Positions 33,473 through 42,113 of a DNA stretch of 50,918 nt are shown here, piece by piece. Source of the stretch: Sedimentisphaerales bacterium (lineage in GTDB: Bacteria > Planctomycetota > Phycisphaerae > Sedimentisphaerales > Anaerobacaceae); contig JAFGCD010000042.1 in NCBI GenBank assembly GCA_016932835.1, positions 1 to 50,918 on the forward strand, written 5' to 3'. The position numbers were made by a program, and so were the translations under genes. Within the stretch, counting starts at the first letter, position 1. Each line of letters begins with the position of its first letter. Under the pieces are notes generated by a model. It saw nothing but the letters and a program-made list of their open reading frames with translations, did not search any database and was not told where the DNA came from.

Positions 33473-35404
33473 TTGGAAAAGAAGACACCAGACAAGCGCG
33501 ACAAGAAATGTTTGATTCGCTTTGAGCCGAGTGGCTTGAAGATGGAAGTCCCTGTCGGTACGGTGCTTCTCGAAGCCGCACACAAAGCAGGTATCTATCT
33601 CAGCAGCATCTGCGGCGGAGACGGATACTGCGGCAAGTGCAAGGTCATAGTGGACGCGGGGCAATTTCATACGCATCCGACCACCCTGCTTACACAGGAC
33701 GAGATACGCCGGGACATCGTTCTCGCCTGCCAAACCACCGTGCTCTCGGATATGACCGTTACGGTTCCGAAGTCTCATACCCTTGAGACAACTCAAATCC
33801 TCATGGATTCCGACGCACACCGATTCAGTGAACTTCCCGGCGAGGCGCGAGCGGGGTTGTTCAAGTTTGATCCGAAGGTCAAGAAGATATACGTAGAGAT
33901 GTCACCCCCTACCATCCACAACCACACCGCCGATCACGAGCGGCTGTATGTCGCCATACGGGAACAGGTCGATGCTCCGATCATGCAAACCGGTTTCAGG
34001 ATTCTCCAGAAACTATCGGCAGTGATGCAGGCATCCGGATACAAGGTCACTGCCACCATCGGCAGGCGCGGCGAGTGCACGGAACTTATCGAGATTGAAG
34101 CCGGCGACCAGCATGCCAGGAACTACGCCGTGGCCGTTGACCTCGGAACGACGACCGTTGTAGCTCATCTAATGGATTTGACAGCCGCCAAGACCATAGA
34201 TACAGAGGCTACATATAACAGTCAGATAAACTTCGGAGAAGACTACATCCGACGAATCATTTATGCCGAGGAAAACGACGCGTTCGAGGAGATGCAGGAT
34301 CGCCTGGTCAACGATATTAACAATCTTGTCGTAACCCTTGCATCGAGGAAGAGGGTCGATTTGCAGGACATTACAACGGTAGTATGCGCCGGCAATACGG
34401 CAATGGTCCATTTTCTGCTCAATCTCGATCCGAGGCGTATCCGCAGGGAACCGTACATCGCTTCTGCGAGCTTCGTGCCGCCAATCCGAGCGGCGGAAGT
34501 CGGAATCCAGATCAATAAACGCGGCCTGCTGTACTGCCTGCCGTCTGTGGCGGCATATGTCGGCAGTGATATCGTGGCGGGCGTATTGACTACGCGGATG
34601 TACACAAAGAAAGGGATTTCCCTTTTTGCCGATATCGGCACGAACGGCGAAGTCGTCCTGGGCAACAAGGAATGGCTTGTCTGTGCATCCAGTTCAGCCG
34701 GCCCGGCTTTTGAGGGCAGCGGCATCAAGTACGGAATGCGAGCCGGAGCCGGAGCCATTGAGAAATTGACAATCCACAACAACGGAACTGCAGAATACAG
34801 GACAATCGCAGAGACACATCCCGTCGGCATATGCGGGTCAGGGCTGCTCGACACTCTTGCAGGCCTGTTTACGCACGGTATAATAGATCGTACAGGTCGA
34901 TTCGCAGACGGCCAATCGGCGGTGAACGAGGGCGACGAAGGAAACCAGTTTGTTTTGGTCCCGGCAAGCGACGGACACAATGAAATAGTAATAACTCAAG
35001 CAGACATCAATAATCTGGTGCGTTCCAAAGCAGGTGTCTTCGCGGCTATTCGCGTGCTGATGGAATCGACGCAGACAACACTCGACGACCTCGATGCCGT
35101 TTATCTGGCAGGCGGGTTTGGAAACTTTCTGGATGTTAAGAACGCGGTCACTATCGGAATGCTCCCCGACGTGCCGACGGAGAAAATCAAATTCGTAGGA
35201 AATACGGCAATCGCCGGCGCAAAGACCGTTCTGCTAAGCAGACAAGCAATGCGAACAGCAGAGCATATTGCCGGCAGCATGACGTATTTCGATTTGATGA
35301 GCCATCCGGGATATATGGACGAATTCATAAGGGCCGGTTTTCTGCCTCACACGGATTTGTCCTTGTTTCCGTCCGTCGCCGGCGCCGCAACGAATCATGT
35401 ATGA
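33473..35404 (+). CDS. acsV: Reductive activator of corrinoid protein (RACo)
   Basis: ATP-dependent activator that re-reduces inactive Co(II)-CFeSP to Co(I). The 643-residue protein has an N-terminal [2Fe-2S] ferredoxin domain (Cys47, Cys53 and Cys56 in CGGDGYCGKC, and Cys86), a linker, and an ASKHA-type ATPase domain starting at VAVDLGTTTVVAHLM with FADIGTNGEVVLG, GICGSGLLD and VYLAGGFGNFLD. The family is usually annotated DUF4445 or ASKHA domain-containing. A TTG at 33473 is used, with GGAG and AAGG in the ten to twenty bases before it. Its stop codon lies inside a 22-base inverted repeat (35401-35422). Position between acsC and acsD is usual for acetogens. Confidence 0.93.
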   Translation: MEKKTPDKRDKKCLIRFEPSGLKMEVPVGTVLLEAAHKAGIYLSSICGGDGYCGKCKVIVDAGQFHTHPTTLLTQDEIRRDIVLACQTTVLSDMTVTVPKSHTLETTQILMDSDAHRFSELPGEARAGLFKFDPKVKKIYVEMSPPTIHNHTADHERLYVAIREQVDAPIMQTGFRILQKLSAVMQASGYKVTATIGRRGECTELIEIEAGDQHARNYAVAVDLGTTTVVAHLMDLTAAKTIDTEATYNSQINFGEDYIRRIIYAEENDAFEEMQDRLVNDINNLVVTLASRKRVDLQDITTVVCAGNTAMVHFLLNLDPRRIRREPYIASASFVPPIRAAEVGIQINKRGLLYCLPSVAAYVGSDIVAGVLTTRMYTKKGISLFADIGTNGEVVLGNKEWLVCASSSAGPAFEGSGIKYGMRAGAGAIEKLTIHNNGTAEYRTIAETHPVGICGSGLLDTLAGLFTHGIIDRTGRFADGQSAVNEGDEGNQFVLVPASDGHNEIVITQADINNLVRSKAGVFAAIRVLMESTQTTLDDLDAVYLAGGFGNFLDVKNAVTIGMLPDVPTEKIKFVGNTAIAGAKTVLLSRQAMRTAEHIAGSMTYFDLMSHPGYMDEFIRAGFLPHTDLSLFPSVAGAATNHV

Positions 35405-35422
35405 AACAACATATTGTTTCAT
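35401..35422. repeat. Perfect 9-bp inverted repeat between acsV and cooC
   Basis: ATGAAACAA and TTGTTTCAT flank a four-base CATA centre, so the whole block is a 22-base dyad that includes the acsV stop codon. No T-run follows, so it is not a standard terminator. It could be an intercistronic RNA hairpin that sets relative expression, or a DNA operator. No second copy was noticed in the window. Confidence 0.6.
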
Positions 35423-35449
35423 GAACAGAATATAGATGGATAGATAAAT

Positions 35450-36196
35450 ATGGCGACGACTATAGCAGTAAGCGGGAAAGGCGGGTCAGGCAAAACTACC
35501 TTCGCTTCCATGATTATTAGATACTTCATTGATCGCGGCGCCGGCGGGGATATACTCGCAGTGGACGCCGACCCTAACTTCTGCCTTGCAATGACTTTAG
35601 GAGTCGAAACCACGGGCACTATCGCCGAGATACGAGAACAGGCGCGTGCCAAGCCGGCCACGAATGCCGGCAGCGATCGATTACGCGCTTTTGAATACGG
35701 TATCCAACAGGCAATCACCGAAACCAGGGATTTCGACCTGCTCACAATGGGCAGGCCCGAGGGACCGGATTGCTATTGTGCCGCCAACAATATGCTGCGG
35801 CAGTTTATGGACAAGCTGAGTTCACAGTACAAATATGTTATCATCGACAACGAGGCGGGAATGGAGCACCTATCTCGGCGGACCACCAACAACGTCGATC
35901 TGTTGTGCATCATGGCAAATCCAACGGCTATTGGCCTGGTTACAGCAAGAAGAATCTCCGAGGTCGCCGATGAATTGGCGATAGCCGTCAGAGAAAAGGG
36001 CATTATATGGAACAGAACCGATAGTCCGCCGGGACAGGCGACCGAATTGGAGGGCGTGGAGACTTTTGGATGTGTGCCCTCCGACAAGACTGTATTAGAT
36101 GCGTCGATGCGAGGAAAGACTATATTCGACCTTGACCCGAACTGCCCGGCCTTGGCTGCGGTGAGTGGAATACTCGACGACAAACTGAAAAACTAA
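35450..36196 (+). CDS. cooC: CooC/AcsF-type nickel-insertion ATPase (second copy)
   Basis: A 248-residue MinD/ParA-like ATPase with Walker A SGKGGSGKTT at residues 8-17, AVDADPNFCLA at about 37-47, and a Cys108-Tyr-Cys110 motif (GPDCYCAANN) matching the CXC metal site of CooC. VIIDNEAGMEHLSRRTTNNVD, given here in part as DNEAGMEHLSRRTT, is highly typical of CooC/AcsF. It differs from the copy at 22986 in lacking the GGGG before CXC and in the shorter length, so the two are not recent duplicates. Being embedded between acsV and acsD, it most likely matures AcsA or AcsB of this cluster. Ends 40 bases before acsD. Confidence 0.92.
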   Translation: MATTIAVSGKGGSGKTTFASMIIRYFIDRGAGGDILAVDADPNFCLAMTLGVETTGTIAEIREQARAKPATNAGSDRLRAFEYGIQQAITETRDFDLLTMGRPEGPDCYCAANNMLRQFMDKLSSQYKYVIIDNEAGMEHLSRRTTNNVDLLCIMANPTAIGLVTARRISEVADELAIAVREKGIIWNRTDSPPGQATELEGVETFGCVPSDKTVLDASMRGKTIFDLDPNCPALAAVSGILDDKLKN

Positions 36197-36236
36197 AGAT
36201 CAGAACCTGTGCTAAGAATTTTATGGAGGTTTCAAT

Positions 36237-37202
36237 ATGCCAGTTCCTGAAGTTAAAGATAACTTCGCAGGCTCAGTGAACCGGATAACGCTCGGGGCGA
36301 CCAAAGACGAGGGCGGCACCCGGAGTTCAATCGTGACAATAGGGGGAGCTAAAAATGTTGTCTATGGCGGCTGCCCGGAAGACGCAGGCGAAACACCGGT
36401 AATCGCTATGGATGTGTTGGACAGCAAGCCTCAGGATTGGCCGGACGCCTTGGCTGAGCCGTACGAAGACGTACTCGGCAGCCCCGCCGACTGGGCAAAG
36501 AAATGTGTTGATGAATTCGGCGCCGAACTTATTTGCATCAAGTTTGACGCCATCCATCCCGACAAGGGCGACAAGGACGCAGACCATGCGGTCAAGGTCA
36601 CCGAAGAGGTGCTTAAAGCCGTTGGCGTGCCTCTTGTGCTGTGGGGTTGCGGCAACGACGAAAAAGACAACCAGGTCATGCCGAAAGTCAGCGGCGCCGC
36701 CAAGGGCGAAAAATGCCTGATAGGAACCGTCCAGGAGGACAACTACAAATCGCTGACTGCCATTGCCCTGGCCGACGGGCATTTTCTGATCACCGCAGCG
36801 CCTCTGGACATCAACATCGCCAAGCAGGTCAATATTCTCGCATCCGATATGGGATTCCTGCTGGAGAGAATGGTCACCTTCCAGTCCACCGGCGCTCTGG
36901 GCTACGGAATAGAATACGCTTATTCGATCCAGGAACGCCAGCGCCTCGCAGCCCTTTCGGGTGACAAGATGATGGCTATGCCGGTCATTTGCGACGTCGG
37001 ATACGAATCATGGAGGGCAAAAGAAGCGAAGGCCGAAGATTCACCGGGTTGGGGAGCCGTCACAGACAGAGGCCCGATGTGGGAGGCCGCGACGGCAACC
37101 TGCCTGCTGCAGGCCGGAGCCGACATAATTCGTATGCGTCATCCAAGAGCGGTTGCCGCCGTCAAGAAATTTATCGCTGAAGTGTGGAAGAACACGGGAT
37201 AA
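36237..37202 (+). CDS. acsD: Corrinoid iron-sulfur protein small subunit
   Basis: Small subunit of CFeSP; a TIM-barrel protein that pairs with AcsC and helps cradle the corrinoid. The 321-residue sequence has family landmarks NRITLGATKDEGGTRSSIVT (part), YGGCPEDAGETPVIAMDVLD (part), IKFDAIHPDKGDKDADHAV, and VTFQSTGALGYGIEYAYSI. TATGGAGG precedes the ATG by seven bases. It is immediately followed by acsE, the methyl donor enzyme that docks on this complex. Nothing unusual in length or motifs. Confidence 0.95.
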   Translation: MPVPEVKDNFAGSVNRITLGATKDEGGTRSSIVTIGGAKNVVYGGCPEDAGETPVIAMDVLDSKPQDWPDALAEPYEDVLGSPADWAKKCVDEFGAELICIKFDAIHPDKGDKDADHAVKVTEEVLKAVGVPLVLWGCGNDEKDNQVMPKVSGAAKGEKCLIGTVQEDNYKSLTAIALADGHFLITAAPLDINIAKQVNILASDMGFLLERMVTFQSTGALGYGIEYAYSIQERQRLAALSGDKMMAMPVICDVGYESWRAKEAKAEDSPGWGAVTDRGPMWEAATATCLLQAGADIIRMRHPRAVAAVKKFIAEVWKNTG

Positions 37203-37241
37203 CCACAGTCGGTCGAAGGTTTTCGAAGTAAGGGGCAAATT

Positions 37242-38066
37242 ATGATATTGATTGCAGAGCGGATTAACGGAATGTTCACCGATGTCAAGCGAGCCATCGC
37301 TGAAAAAGACAAGAAAGTGATTCAGGAACTCGCTAACAGGCAAACTCAGGCGGGCGCAGCGTGTCTCGATGTGAACGTAGGCACCGCAGCAGCCGACCAG
37401 GAAGGAACCATGCAGTGGCTCATCGAGTCGATTCAGGAAACATGTTCGACACCTCTTTGCCTCGATTCGCAAAAACCCGACGTCATTGCCGCAGGGCTCA
37501 AAGTCGTCAACACCGACAACGGCGTCCTGCTCAACTCAACACCGCTGAACAAAAAGAGCGACGAAGACGTCTTCGACAAGTATATCGAAATGGCAGAACA
37601 CGCTGGACCCAAAGCAAACCTGATTGCTCTTACCATGGATAAGAACGGCGTCCCCCAGGATACTGATAACCGGGTGGCCATAGCCGCTGAAATCGTCTCA
37701 AAGGCGATTGAGAAGGGATTCGACCCTCAACGACTTTTTATAGATCCGATTGTTCTGCCGGTAAAGGTGCCGAATGCCCAGGTTCAGCCATGCAATATCC
37801 TCGCAGCGATGGAGCAAATACAGTATCTGGCGGATCCGGCCCCGCACATGACGGTTGGTCTGTCAAACCTTTCGCAGGGAACCTCGGAAAGAAGCCTTAT
37901 CAACCGTGTGTTCCTCGCTATGGCTATGTCTCGCGGCCTGGATTCCGCAATTGCAGACGTCTTTGATACCGACCTTGTGAATGTCGTCGCTACTACTGAG
38001 ATGTTGATGAACAAACAAATATACTCCGACTCTTTCCTCAAGGTTTATGCCTCAACAAACAGGTGA
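37242..38066 (+). CDS. acsE: Methyltetrahydrofolate:corrinoid methyltransferase
   Basis: Transfers the methyl group of 5-methyl-THF to the cobalt of AcsC/AcsD. The 274-residue TIM barrel is related to dihydropteroate synthase. Visible landmarks are MILIAERINGMF, ACLDVNVGTAAADQE, the pterin-binding strand TPLCLDSQKPDVI, NGVLLNSTPLN, LFIDPIVLPV and the TVGLSNLSQGTSERSLIN stretch with the conserved Asn. No cobalamin domain is attached, as expected for AcsE in contrast to MtgA fusions or MetH. It lies 39 bases after acsD. A methylene-THF reductase gene, often next to acsE, is absent here. Confidence 0.94.
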   Translation: MILIAERINGMFTDVKRAIAEKDKKVIQELANRQTQAGAACLDVNVGTAAADQEGTMQWLIESIQETCSTPLCLDSQKPDVIAAGLKVVNTDNGVLLNSTPLNKKSDEDVFDKYIEMAEHAGPKANLIALTMDKNGVPQDTDNRVAIAAEIVSKAIEKGFDPQRLFIDPIVLPVKVPNAQVQPCNILAAMEQIQYLADPAPHMTVGLSNLSQGTSERSLINRVFLAMAMSRGLDSAIADVFDTDLVNVVATTEMLMNKQIYSDSFLKVYASTNR

Positions 38067-38174
38067 AACAGCAGGGTAATCAATGGCAAATCGGTGGAAT
38101 CTCATTTCAACCGGGGGCCGAGCCGGATGATCGATGCAGATAAAAAGATGATATGATTCGATAAGGGAGTTACT

Positions 38175-39938
38175 ATGAAGCTTGATCCGACGAAAATGAA
38201 GGATTGGCAGGTGGCAGAGGCTGCCGAAGAGAATATAAAACCTGTGGCCCAGTTGGCCGATGAAATGGGCCTGCAGGGCGATGAACTGATCCCGATGGGC
38301 CACATGCTCGCAAAGGTCGATTATCTCAAAGCCCTGGCCCGACTGAAAAACGCCCCCCAAGCAAATTATATCGACGTAACCGCAATCACTCCCACGCCGC
38401 TCGGCGAAGGCAAGACGACCACCGCCATTGGCCTGATTCAGGGACTTGGCAAAATAAATAAGAATGTCGTCGGTGCAATCAGGCAGCCCAGCGGCGGCCC
38501 AACTTTCAATATCAAAGGCTCAGCCGCAGGCGGCGGCTTGGCGCAGTGTATTCCGCTGACGCCCTTCTCAATCCGCCTGACAGGCGATATCGATTCCATT
38601 ACAAATGCGCACAACCTTGCAATGGTCGCCCTGACTTCAAGGATGCAGCACGAAAGGAATTACGACGACGCCCGGCTGGCCAAGAGCAATCTCAAACGCA
38701 TCGATATCGACCCGGAACGCGTCCAGATGAAATGGGCGATGGATTTCTGCGCCCAAGCCTTGCGGAATATCAGAATCGGCCAGGGAGGCAAGATGGACGG
38801 ATTCGAGATGGACTCGGGCTTCCAGATTACCGTCTCAAGTGAAATGATGGCCATTCTCTCCGTAGCAAGGGACCTCAAAGACCTTCGGGAGCGTACTGCC
38901 AGAATAGTTATAGCATACGACAAGAAAGGCAATGAAGTCACTACCGCTGATCTCGAAGTGGACGGCGCAATGACGGCGTGGATGGTTGACGCTATTAACC
39001 CAAATCTCCTCCAGACTATCGAAGGCCAGCCTGTATTCGTACATGCCGGTCCCTTCGCGAATATCGCTATCGGGCAGAGCTCCATTATCGCAGACATGAT
39101 CGGAACCAAGCTTGCCGACTACCACGTAACCGAGAGCGGATTCGGCGCCGATATCGGATTCGAAAAGTTCTGGAATCTTAAGTGTCGAATGTCGGGGCTT
39201 AAACCTAACGCGGTCGTTGTCGTCGCCACTATCAGGGCGCTGAAGATGCACGGCGGCGGGCCCACGGTCAAACCGGGCATGCCTCTGGCCGAGGAATACA
39301 CCAGCGAAAACCTCGAATTGGTCGAGAAGGGCTGCGAAAATCTCATTGCATGCATCGAAACCGTAAAGAAGAGCGGCGTTCGCCCGGTCGTTTGTATAAA
39401 CAGCTTCTATACGGATACCAAAGCCGAGATCGAGCTTGTCCGCAGGGTCGCCGAGCAGAACGGCGCTCTGGCGGCGGTCTCCGAACACTGGCTCAAGGGC
39501 GGCGAAGGCGCCGTAGAATTGGCCGAGGCCGTCGTCCAGGCGTGCGAGGAGAAAACCGACTTCAGATTTCTCTATGACCTGAAAACGCCTCTCCGAAAGC
39601 GTATCGAATTGATTGCGAAGGAAGTTTACGGTGCTGATGGTGCCGAATACACCGATGAGGCGCTGGCCAAGGCCAAAACTCTCGAGGCCGACCCTGTCAG
39701 CGAAACCCTTGGAACCTGCATGGTCAAGACGCACTTGAGTCTCTCGCACGACCCCGACTTGAAGGGCAGGCCGACAGGCTGGACACTGCCGATTCGAGAC
39801 ATCCTCGTCTATAAGGGGGCCGGCTTCATCGTTCCAGTGGCAGGAGCGATCAAACTGATGCCCGGTACTGCATCTGACCCGGCGTTCAGGCGAATCGATG
39901 TTGACGTAAAAACCGGCAAGGTCCAGGGACTGTTCTGA
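38175..39938 (+). CDS. fhs: Formate-tetrahydrofolate ligase
   Basis: ATP-dependent activation of formate to 10-formyl-THF, the first folate step of the methyl branch. The 587-residue protein has the P-loop [16 protein letters not shown] at about residues 74-89, [20 protein letters not shown] (exactly the conserved block), and the late motif [16 protein letters not shown]. It is slightly longer than the ~557 residues common in acetogens because of an N-terminal extension before the P-loop. GGGAG lies a few bases before the ATG. A 108-base gap from acsE is the largest in this part of the cluster and might hold a weak promoter, but none is convincing. Confidence 0.96.
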   Translation: MKLDPTKMKDWQVAEAAEENIKPVAQLADEMGLQGDELIPMGHMLAKVDYLKALARLKNAPQANYIDVTAITPTPLGEGKTTTAIGLIQGLGKINKNVVGAIRQPSGGPTFNIKGSAAGGGLAQCIPLTPFSIRLTGDIDSITNAHNLAMVALTSRMQHERNYDDARLAKSNLKRIDIDPERVQMKWAMDFCAQALRNIRIGQGGKMDGFEMDSGFQITVSSEMMAILSVARDLKDLRERTARIVIAYDKKGNEVTTADLEVDGAMTAWMVDAINPNLLQTIEGQPVFVHAGPFANIAIGQSSIIADMIGTKLADYHVTESGFGADIGFEKFWNLKCRMSGLKPNAVVVVATIRALKMHGGGPTVKPGMPLAEEYTSENLELVEKGCENLIACIETVKKSGVRPVVCINSFYTDTKAEIELVRRVAEQNGALAAVSEHWLKGGEGAVELAEAVVQACEEKTDFRFLYDLKTPLRKRIELIAKEVYGADGAEYTDEALAKAKTLEADPVSETLGTCMVKTHLSLSHDPDLKGRPTGWTLPIRDILVYKGAGFIVPVAGAIKLMPGTASDPAFRRIDVDVKTGKVQGLF

Positions 39939-39983
39939 ACTCATTATCCATACCAGAATCCTATAACTCAAAAAGGAACAGAA

Positions 39984-40868
39984 ATGACTGCACAGATTAT
40001 TGATGGCAAACAGGTCGCCGCCGATATGAGGGCGGAGCTGAAAGCAGAAGTGGCGGAGCTGAAGAAGAAGGGAATCGTACCCGGTCTGGGCGTGATACTG
40101 GTCGGCGAAGACCCGGCCTCACAATCCTACGTCACCGCCAAGGAGCGGGCCTGCGAAGAAATCGGGCTGTATTCCGATGATAATCGCCTGCCCGCTGATA
40201 CGCCGCAGAAGGACTTGATGGCGTTGGTTGAAAAGATGAACAACGACCCGAAGATCAACGGGATTCTGGTCCAGTTGCCCCTGCCCAAGGGTCTCAGCGA
40301 AGCTGAGGTCCTTCTCGCTATCGACCCTGCCAAAGATGTTGACGGTTTTCACCCGATGAACGTCGGCAAGATGGTCGTAGGCGAAAAGGCCTTTCTGCCC
40401 TGTACTCCTCACGGCGTGATCCAACTGCTCGTCCGCAGCGGAGTCAAACTTGAAGGAGCCGAGGTTGTGATCGTCGGCCGCAGCAATATCGTAGGCAAAC
40501 CGCTGGCCAATCTGCTTATCCAGAAAAATGCAACCGGCAATGCAACCGTAACCGTCTGCCACACGCAAACGAAGGATCTCGCCGACCACACCAGGCGTGC
40601 CGATATTGTCATAGCCGCCGCCGGCCGGCCCAATACCGTCACCGCCGATATGGTCAATGACGGCGTGGTCGTTATTGACGTCGGTGTCAACCGCGTTGAG
40701 GACGCGACGAAAAAACGAGGTTACCGTCTCGCCGGCGATGTCGATTTCGAGGCAGTGAAGGAGAAAGCATCGTTCATCACCCCGGTCCCCGGCGGAGTAG
40801 GCCCGATGACGATAACGATGCTGCTATACAATACCGTCGAATCGGCCAGGAGAGCCGCGGGATTGTAA
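39984..40868 (+). CDS. folD: Bifunctional methylene-THF dehydrogenase / methenyl-THF cyclohydrolase
   Basis: Converts 10-formyl-THF to methenyl- and then methylene-THF, next after Fhs. The 294-residue protein is standard length. Motifs are VGEDPASQSYVTAKERACEE with the catalytic Tyr and Lys, ILVQLPLPKGL, DPAKDVDGFHPMNVG, the dinucleotide loop VIVGRSNIVGKPLANLL and TPVPGGVGPMTITMLL. AAAGGA precedes the ATG. It is the last gene of the acs cluster, followed by a strong terminator at 40957-40991. The next enzyme, methylene-THF reductase, must be encoded elsewhere. Confidence 0.96.
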   Translation: MTAQIIDGKQVAADMRAELKAEVAELKKKGIVPGLGVILVGEDPASQSYVTAKERACEEIGLYSDDNRLPADTPQKDLMALVEKMNNDPKINGILVQLPLPKGLSEAEVLLAIDPAKDVDGFHPMNVGKMVVGEKAFLPCTPHGVIQLLVRSGVKLEGAEVVIVGRSNIVGKPLANLLIQKNATGNATVTVCHTQTKDLADHTRRADIVIAAAGRPNTVTADMVNDGVVVIDVGVNRVEDATKKRGYRLAGDVDFEAVKEKASFITPVPGGVGPMTITMLLYNTVESARRAAGL

Positions 40869-40956
40869 GCTGCATGTAAAAGCTCCGACTCTGCAAGTAC
40901 TAAGACCGCCTTGTTGACAACGTGAGATATTGTCCGCACATGGATATTACGAACAA

Positions 40957-40991
40957 AAAAGGCCGGCTCCTAAAATAGGAGCCGGCCTTTT
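40957..40991. terminator. Strong bidirectional terminator after folD
   Basis: A perfect 12-bp stem GGCCGGCTCCTA/TAGGAGCCGGCC with a three-base loop (40961-40987), flanked by A-run on the left and TTTT on the right, so it can stop transcripts from both folD and the convergent gene at 41016. Confidence 0.92.
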
Positions 40992-41015
40992 CACAATGTA
41001 CCAATGCTTCGTGTC

Positions 41016-41780
41016 CTATTTGAACTTATACTTCATACTCACCATAGCATATGTCACGTCCCTCTTGCAGATCGAGTCATCCACAGACAATTGATGATAA
41101 ACGCCGGGTACAATTGCAGCACGGTCATTTATCTTGATCTTCGTAGAGGCCCCAAGTGTAAAATACGCCCAGTCGTGTACTCGTCCCCCGAGACCATCGC
41201 TATAGCCGGCTTCGGCTGACAGGTGTATCGGTGCAGGCAGTTCCGGGTTATCAACATCATAGCCGAGAATGAATCGGTGGACCCAGCCGGTAAGGCCCCT
41301 GAATGCCTGATTAACGCCGGCGGGGTACTCATAGTGCGCCACATAGGTCGGGACCACTTTGCCGCCCAACAGGTTGGGCCATGTGAACGAGAATATCCAC
41401 TCCCAGGTCGTGTTGGCGGCCCTGCGAGGATGACGGGGATAATGTTCATAACCAACACTTATGTTATAGTTGGTTTGATAAGCCGCGTCTCGAAAGAGAA
41501 CGCTCTTGAAATAGGGGCGGTAGTCAAAACGCTGCGAGTTGACATACCCGCTGGAAGTGGCATTTCGATGGGTAACCTTCGTGCCGAAGCCTGTGCCCCA
41601 AAAATCGAAATCAATCGTCTTAAAGAGGCCGCCCTTCTGACCATAAGCCTCAACACCCTTACTCATCCACTTGCTTGTATAAGTTAGATCCAGGTTGATC
41701 CCTAATTCTTTTTCCGCTGCATCGGCCATAAACACCATTGACAGCACAATTACGCCACTCAAAAGAATAGCCTTTCTCAT
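41016..41780 (-). CDS. Probable outer-membrane beta-barrel protein
   Basis: A 254-residue exported protein with a signal peptide (MRKAILLSGVIVLSMVFMADA) and a body made almost wholly of amphipathic beta-strands ending in Phe-Lys after YAMVSMKYKF, as in outer-membrane barrels. Alternating strands rich in Tyr, Trp and Phe are seen (LDLTYTSKWMSKGVEAYG, YNISVGYEHYP, YFTLGASTKI). It resembles small porin-like proteins of the kind seen in planctomycete and other diderm genomes, but no named family was recognised. The ATG at 41780 is chosen because GAGGA lies eight bases upstream; an in-frame start seven codons earlier is less likely. It is transcribed alone and converges on the acs cluster. Could be an acetate or organic-acid pore, by location only. 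Confidence 0.65.
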   Translation of the reverse strand: MRKAILLSGVIVLSMVFMADAAEKELGINLDLTYTSKWMSKGVEAYGQKGGLFKTIDFDFWGTGFGTKVTHRNATSSGYVNSQRFDYRPYFKSVLFRDAAYQTNYNISVGYEHYPRHPRRAANTTWEWIFSFTWPNLLGGKVVPTYVAHYEYPAGVNQAFRGLTGWVHRFILGYDVDNPELPAPIHLSAEAGYSDGLGGRVHDWAYFTLGASTKIKINDRAAIVPGVYHQLSVDDSICKRDVTYAMVSMKYKFK

Positions 41781-41926
41781 AGTCCTTGTCCTCGATAGCA
41801 ATTACCAATAATTACCCGGAAATACATCCGCAGCGTCCGGGAGCAATACGTTATCTGCCTAAAAACTGATAGACTCGCTAATTACACGGGGCAAGTCAAA
41901 TAAAAAACAGTTTTTTCCTTTTTTTG

Positions 41927-41955
41927 TTGACTCCCCCAATCCGGACGGATAGACT
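41927..41955 (+). promoter_or_regulatory. Promoter of acs
   Basis: TTGACT (41927-41932), 17 bases, TAGACT (41950-41955), directly after a T-rich tract. It gives a leader of about 150 bases before the acs ATG, long enough for post-transcriptional control. Confidence 0.6.
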
Positions 41956-42047
41956 ATTCTATTCATTGTATCTCATCAGGGGTATGGCTGCATAAAGTCA
42001 TTAAAATCCTTTAGAATATGGCTCTGATGAAAAACGTACATGGTTTG

Positions 42048-42067
42048 GGCAGGTGTAGAACACTGCC
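42048..42067 (+). other. Hairpin in the acs leader
   Basis: GGCAGGTGT and ACACTGCC pair around an AGA loop with one bulged G. It lies 47 bases before the start codon and lacks a T-run, so it is a leader structure rather than a terminator. Function unknown. Confidence 0.4.
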
Positions 42068-42113
42068 TGCTTGGGCACAATAATCTCAGAATATGACACA
42101 TAAGGAGAGCGCT

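Larger units (their letters stand above)
41781..42113. other. 333-base divergent intergenic region
   Basis: Lies between the barrel protein (minus) and acs (plus). It holds a good plus-strand promoter (41927-41955), a leader hairpin (42048-42067), an A6/T6 inverted run near 41902-41916 and two copies of GATAGACT (41868-41875 and 41948-41955). On the minus strand a TTGACT at 41899-41894 has no convincing -10. No ORF of note. Confidence 0.5.

Noticed and set aside
35401-35422. Terminator between acsV and cooC
   Set aside because: The inverted repeat is AT-rich and not followed by a T-run, so it is listed as a repeat or possible operator instead.
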